Of a DNA stretch of 5,345 nt, positions 5,320-5,345 are shown in pieces; within the stretch, counting starts at the first letter, position 1, and the number at the start of each line of letters is the position of its first letter. Source of the stretch: an uncultured Bacilli bacterium (GTDB lineage Bacteria > Bacillota_I > Bacilli_A > RF39 > UBA660); assembly GCA_944331815.1 (NCBI GenBank), contig CALVIQ010000093.1, positions 1-5,345 of the forward strand. Reading direction: 5' to 3'. The notes under the pieces were generated by a model that worked only from the letters and a program-made list of their open reading frames with translations, did no database searches and was not told the origin of the DNA. A program made the position numbers and the translations under genes.

Positions 5320-5345
5320 ACTATGCATCCTTTTTCTTGGATAAC
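5316..5345 (-). CDS. Possible 3' end of an upstream operon gene (partial, right edge)
   Basis: Nine codons reading V-I-Q-E-K-G-C-I-V followed by TGA 5318-5316. The TGA overlaps the ATG at 5319 in an ATGA arrangement, and its last codons hold a good SD for that ATG, which is typical of translationally coupled operon genes. In type IV pilus or ComG-like clusters the gene before a pseudopilin is usually another pseudopilin, but nine residues do not show that. The competing reading is the neighbouring frame, open from the edge to TAG 5281. Only one of the two is likely to be the real gene end. Confidence 0.4.
   Translation of the reverse strand, partial: VIQEKGCIV

Noticed and set aside
1..5345. 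Mobile element, CRISPR array, tRNA or other structured RNA gene
   Set aside because: No transposase-like frame, regularly spaced repeats, or GC-rich folded segment was seen; AT-rich similarity between scattered short words is explained by composition.

Overview
The window comes from a very AT-rich, low-G+C Gram-positive bacterium. Proteins are rich in Lys, Asn and Ile, Shine-Dalgarno (SD) sites are AGGAGG-like, and the neighbours are a YlbL/SepM-type protease and a YlbJ/SpoVV-type membrane protein, a pairing known from Bacilli. All three tryptophans encoded here use TGG, and TGA ends three of the four full-length genes, so the standard bacterial code (table 11) applies rather than the Mycoplasma code. 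An uncultured or host-associated lineage of Bacilli is my inference; the exact taxon cannot be read from this stretch.

Layout, left to right. At 1-18 (minus) are the first six codons of an unidentified gene, with its own sigma-A-type promoter, a strong SD and a small leader hairpin that could cover the SD. mutS (143-2674, minus) is a complete mismatch-recognition ATPase; its terminator hairpin begins at its stop codon. sepM/ylbL (2729-3727, minus) is a complete membrane-anchored PDZ-Lon-type Ser/Lys protease, again with a terminator overlapping its stop. Only 29 bp separate it from the divergent ylbJ/spoVV-like gene (plus), whose best start is TTG 3757 rather than GTG 3745. ylbJ runs tail to tail, with zero bases between stop codons, into a type IV prepilin-like gene (4717-5271, minus). 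This last gene appears to be the distal gene of a pilin/pseudopilin operon that enters from the right edge. Just upstream of it is a 12-codon ORF in the same frame, separated from it by one TAG.

How the parts relate. MutS corrects replication errors in the cytoplasm. SepM/YlbL is an outward-facing protease; its B. subtilis relative degrades the cell-division inhibitor YneA after DNA damage. The YlbJ family moves a small molecule across a membrane (dipicolinate in B. subtilis sporulation). The prepilin belongs to a surface or competence-type pilus. These look like neighbours rather than one pathway, apart from the old ylbJ-ylbL association. I see no mobile element, CRISPR array, tRNA or rRNA, and no convincing new system. 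The more interesting material is in the gene junctions: the amber-split prepilin 5' end, the compressed divergent ylbL/ylbJ region, a 12-bp inverted repeat beside the convergent stops, and an SD-covering leader hairpin.
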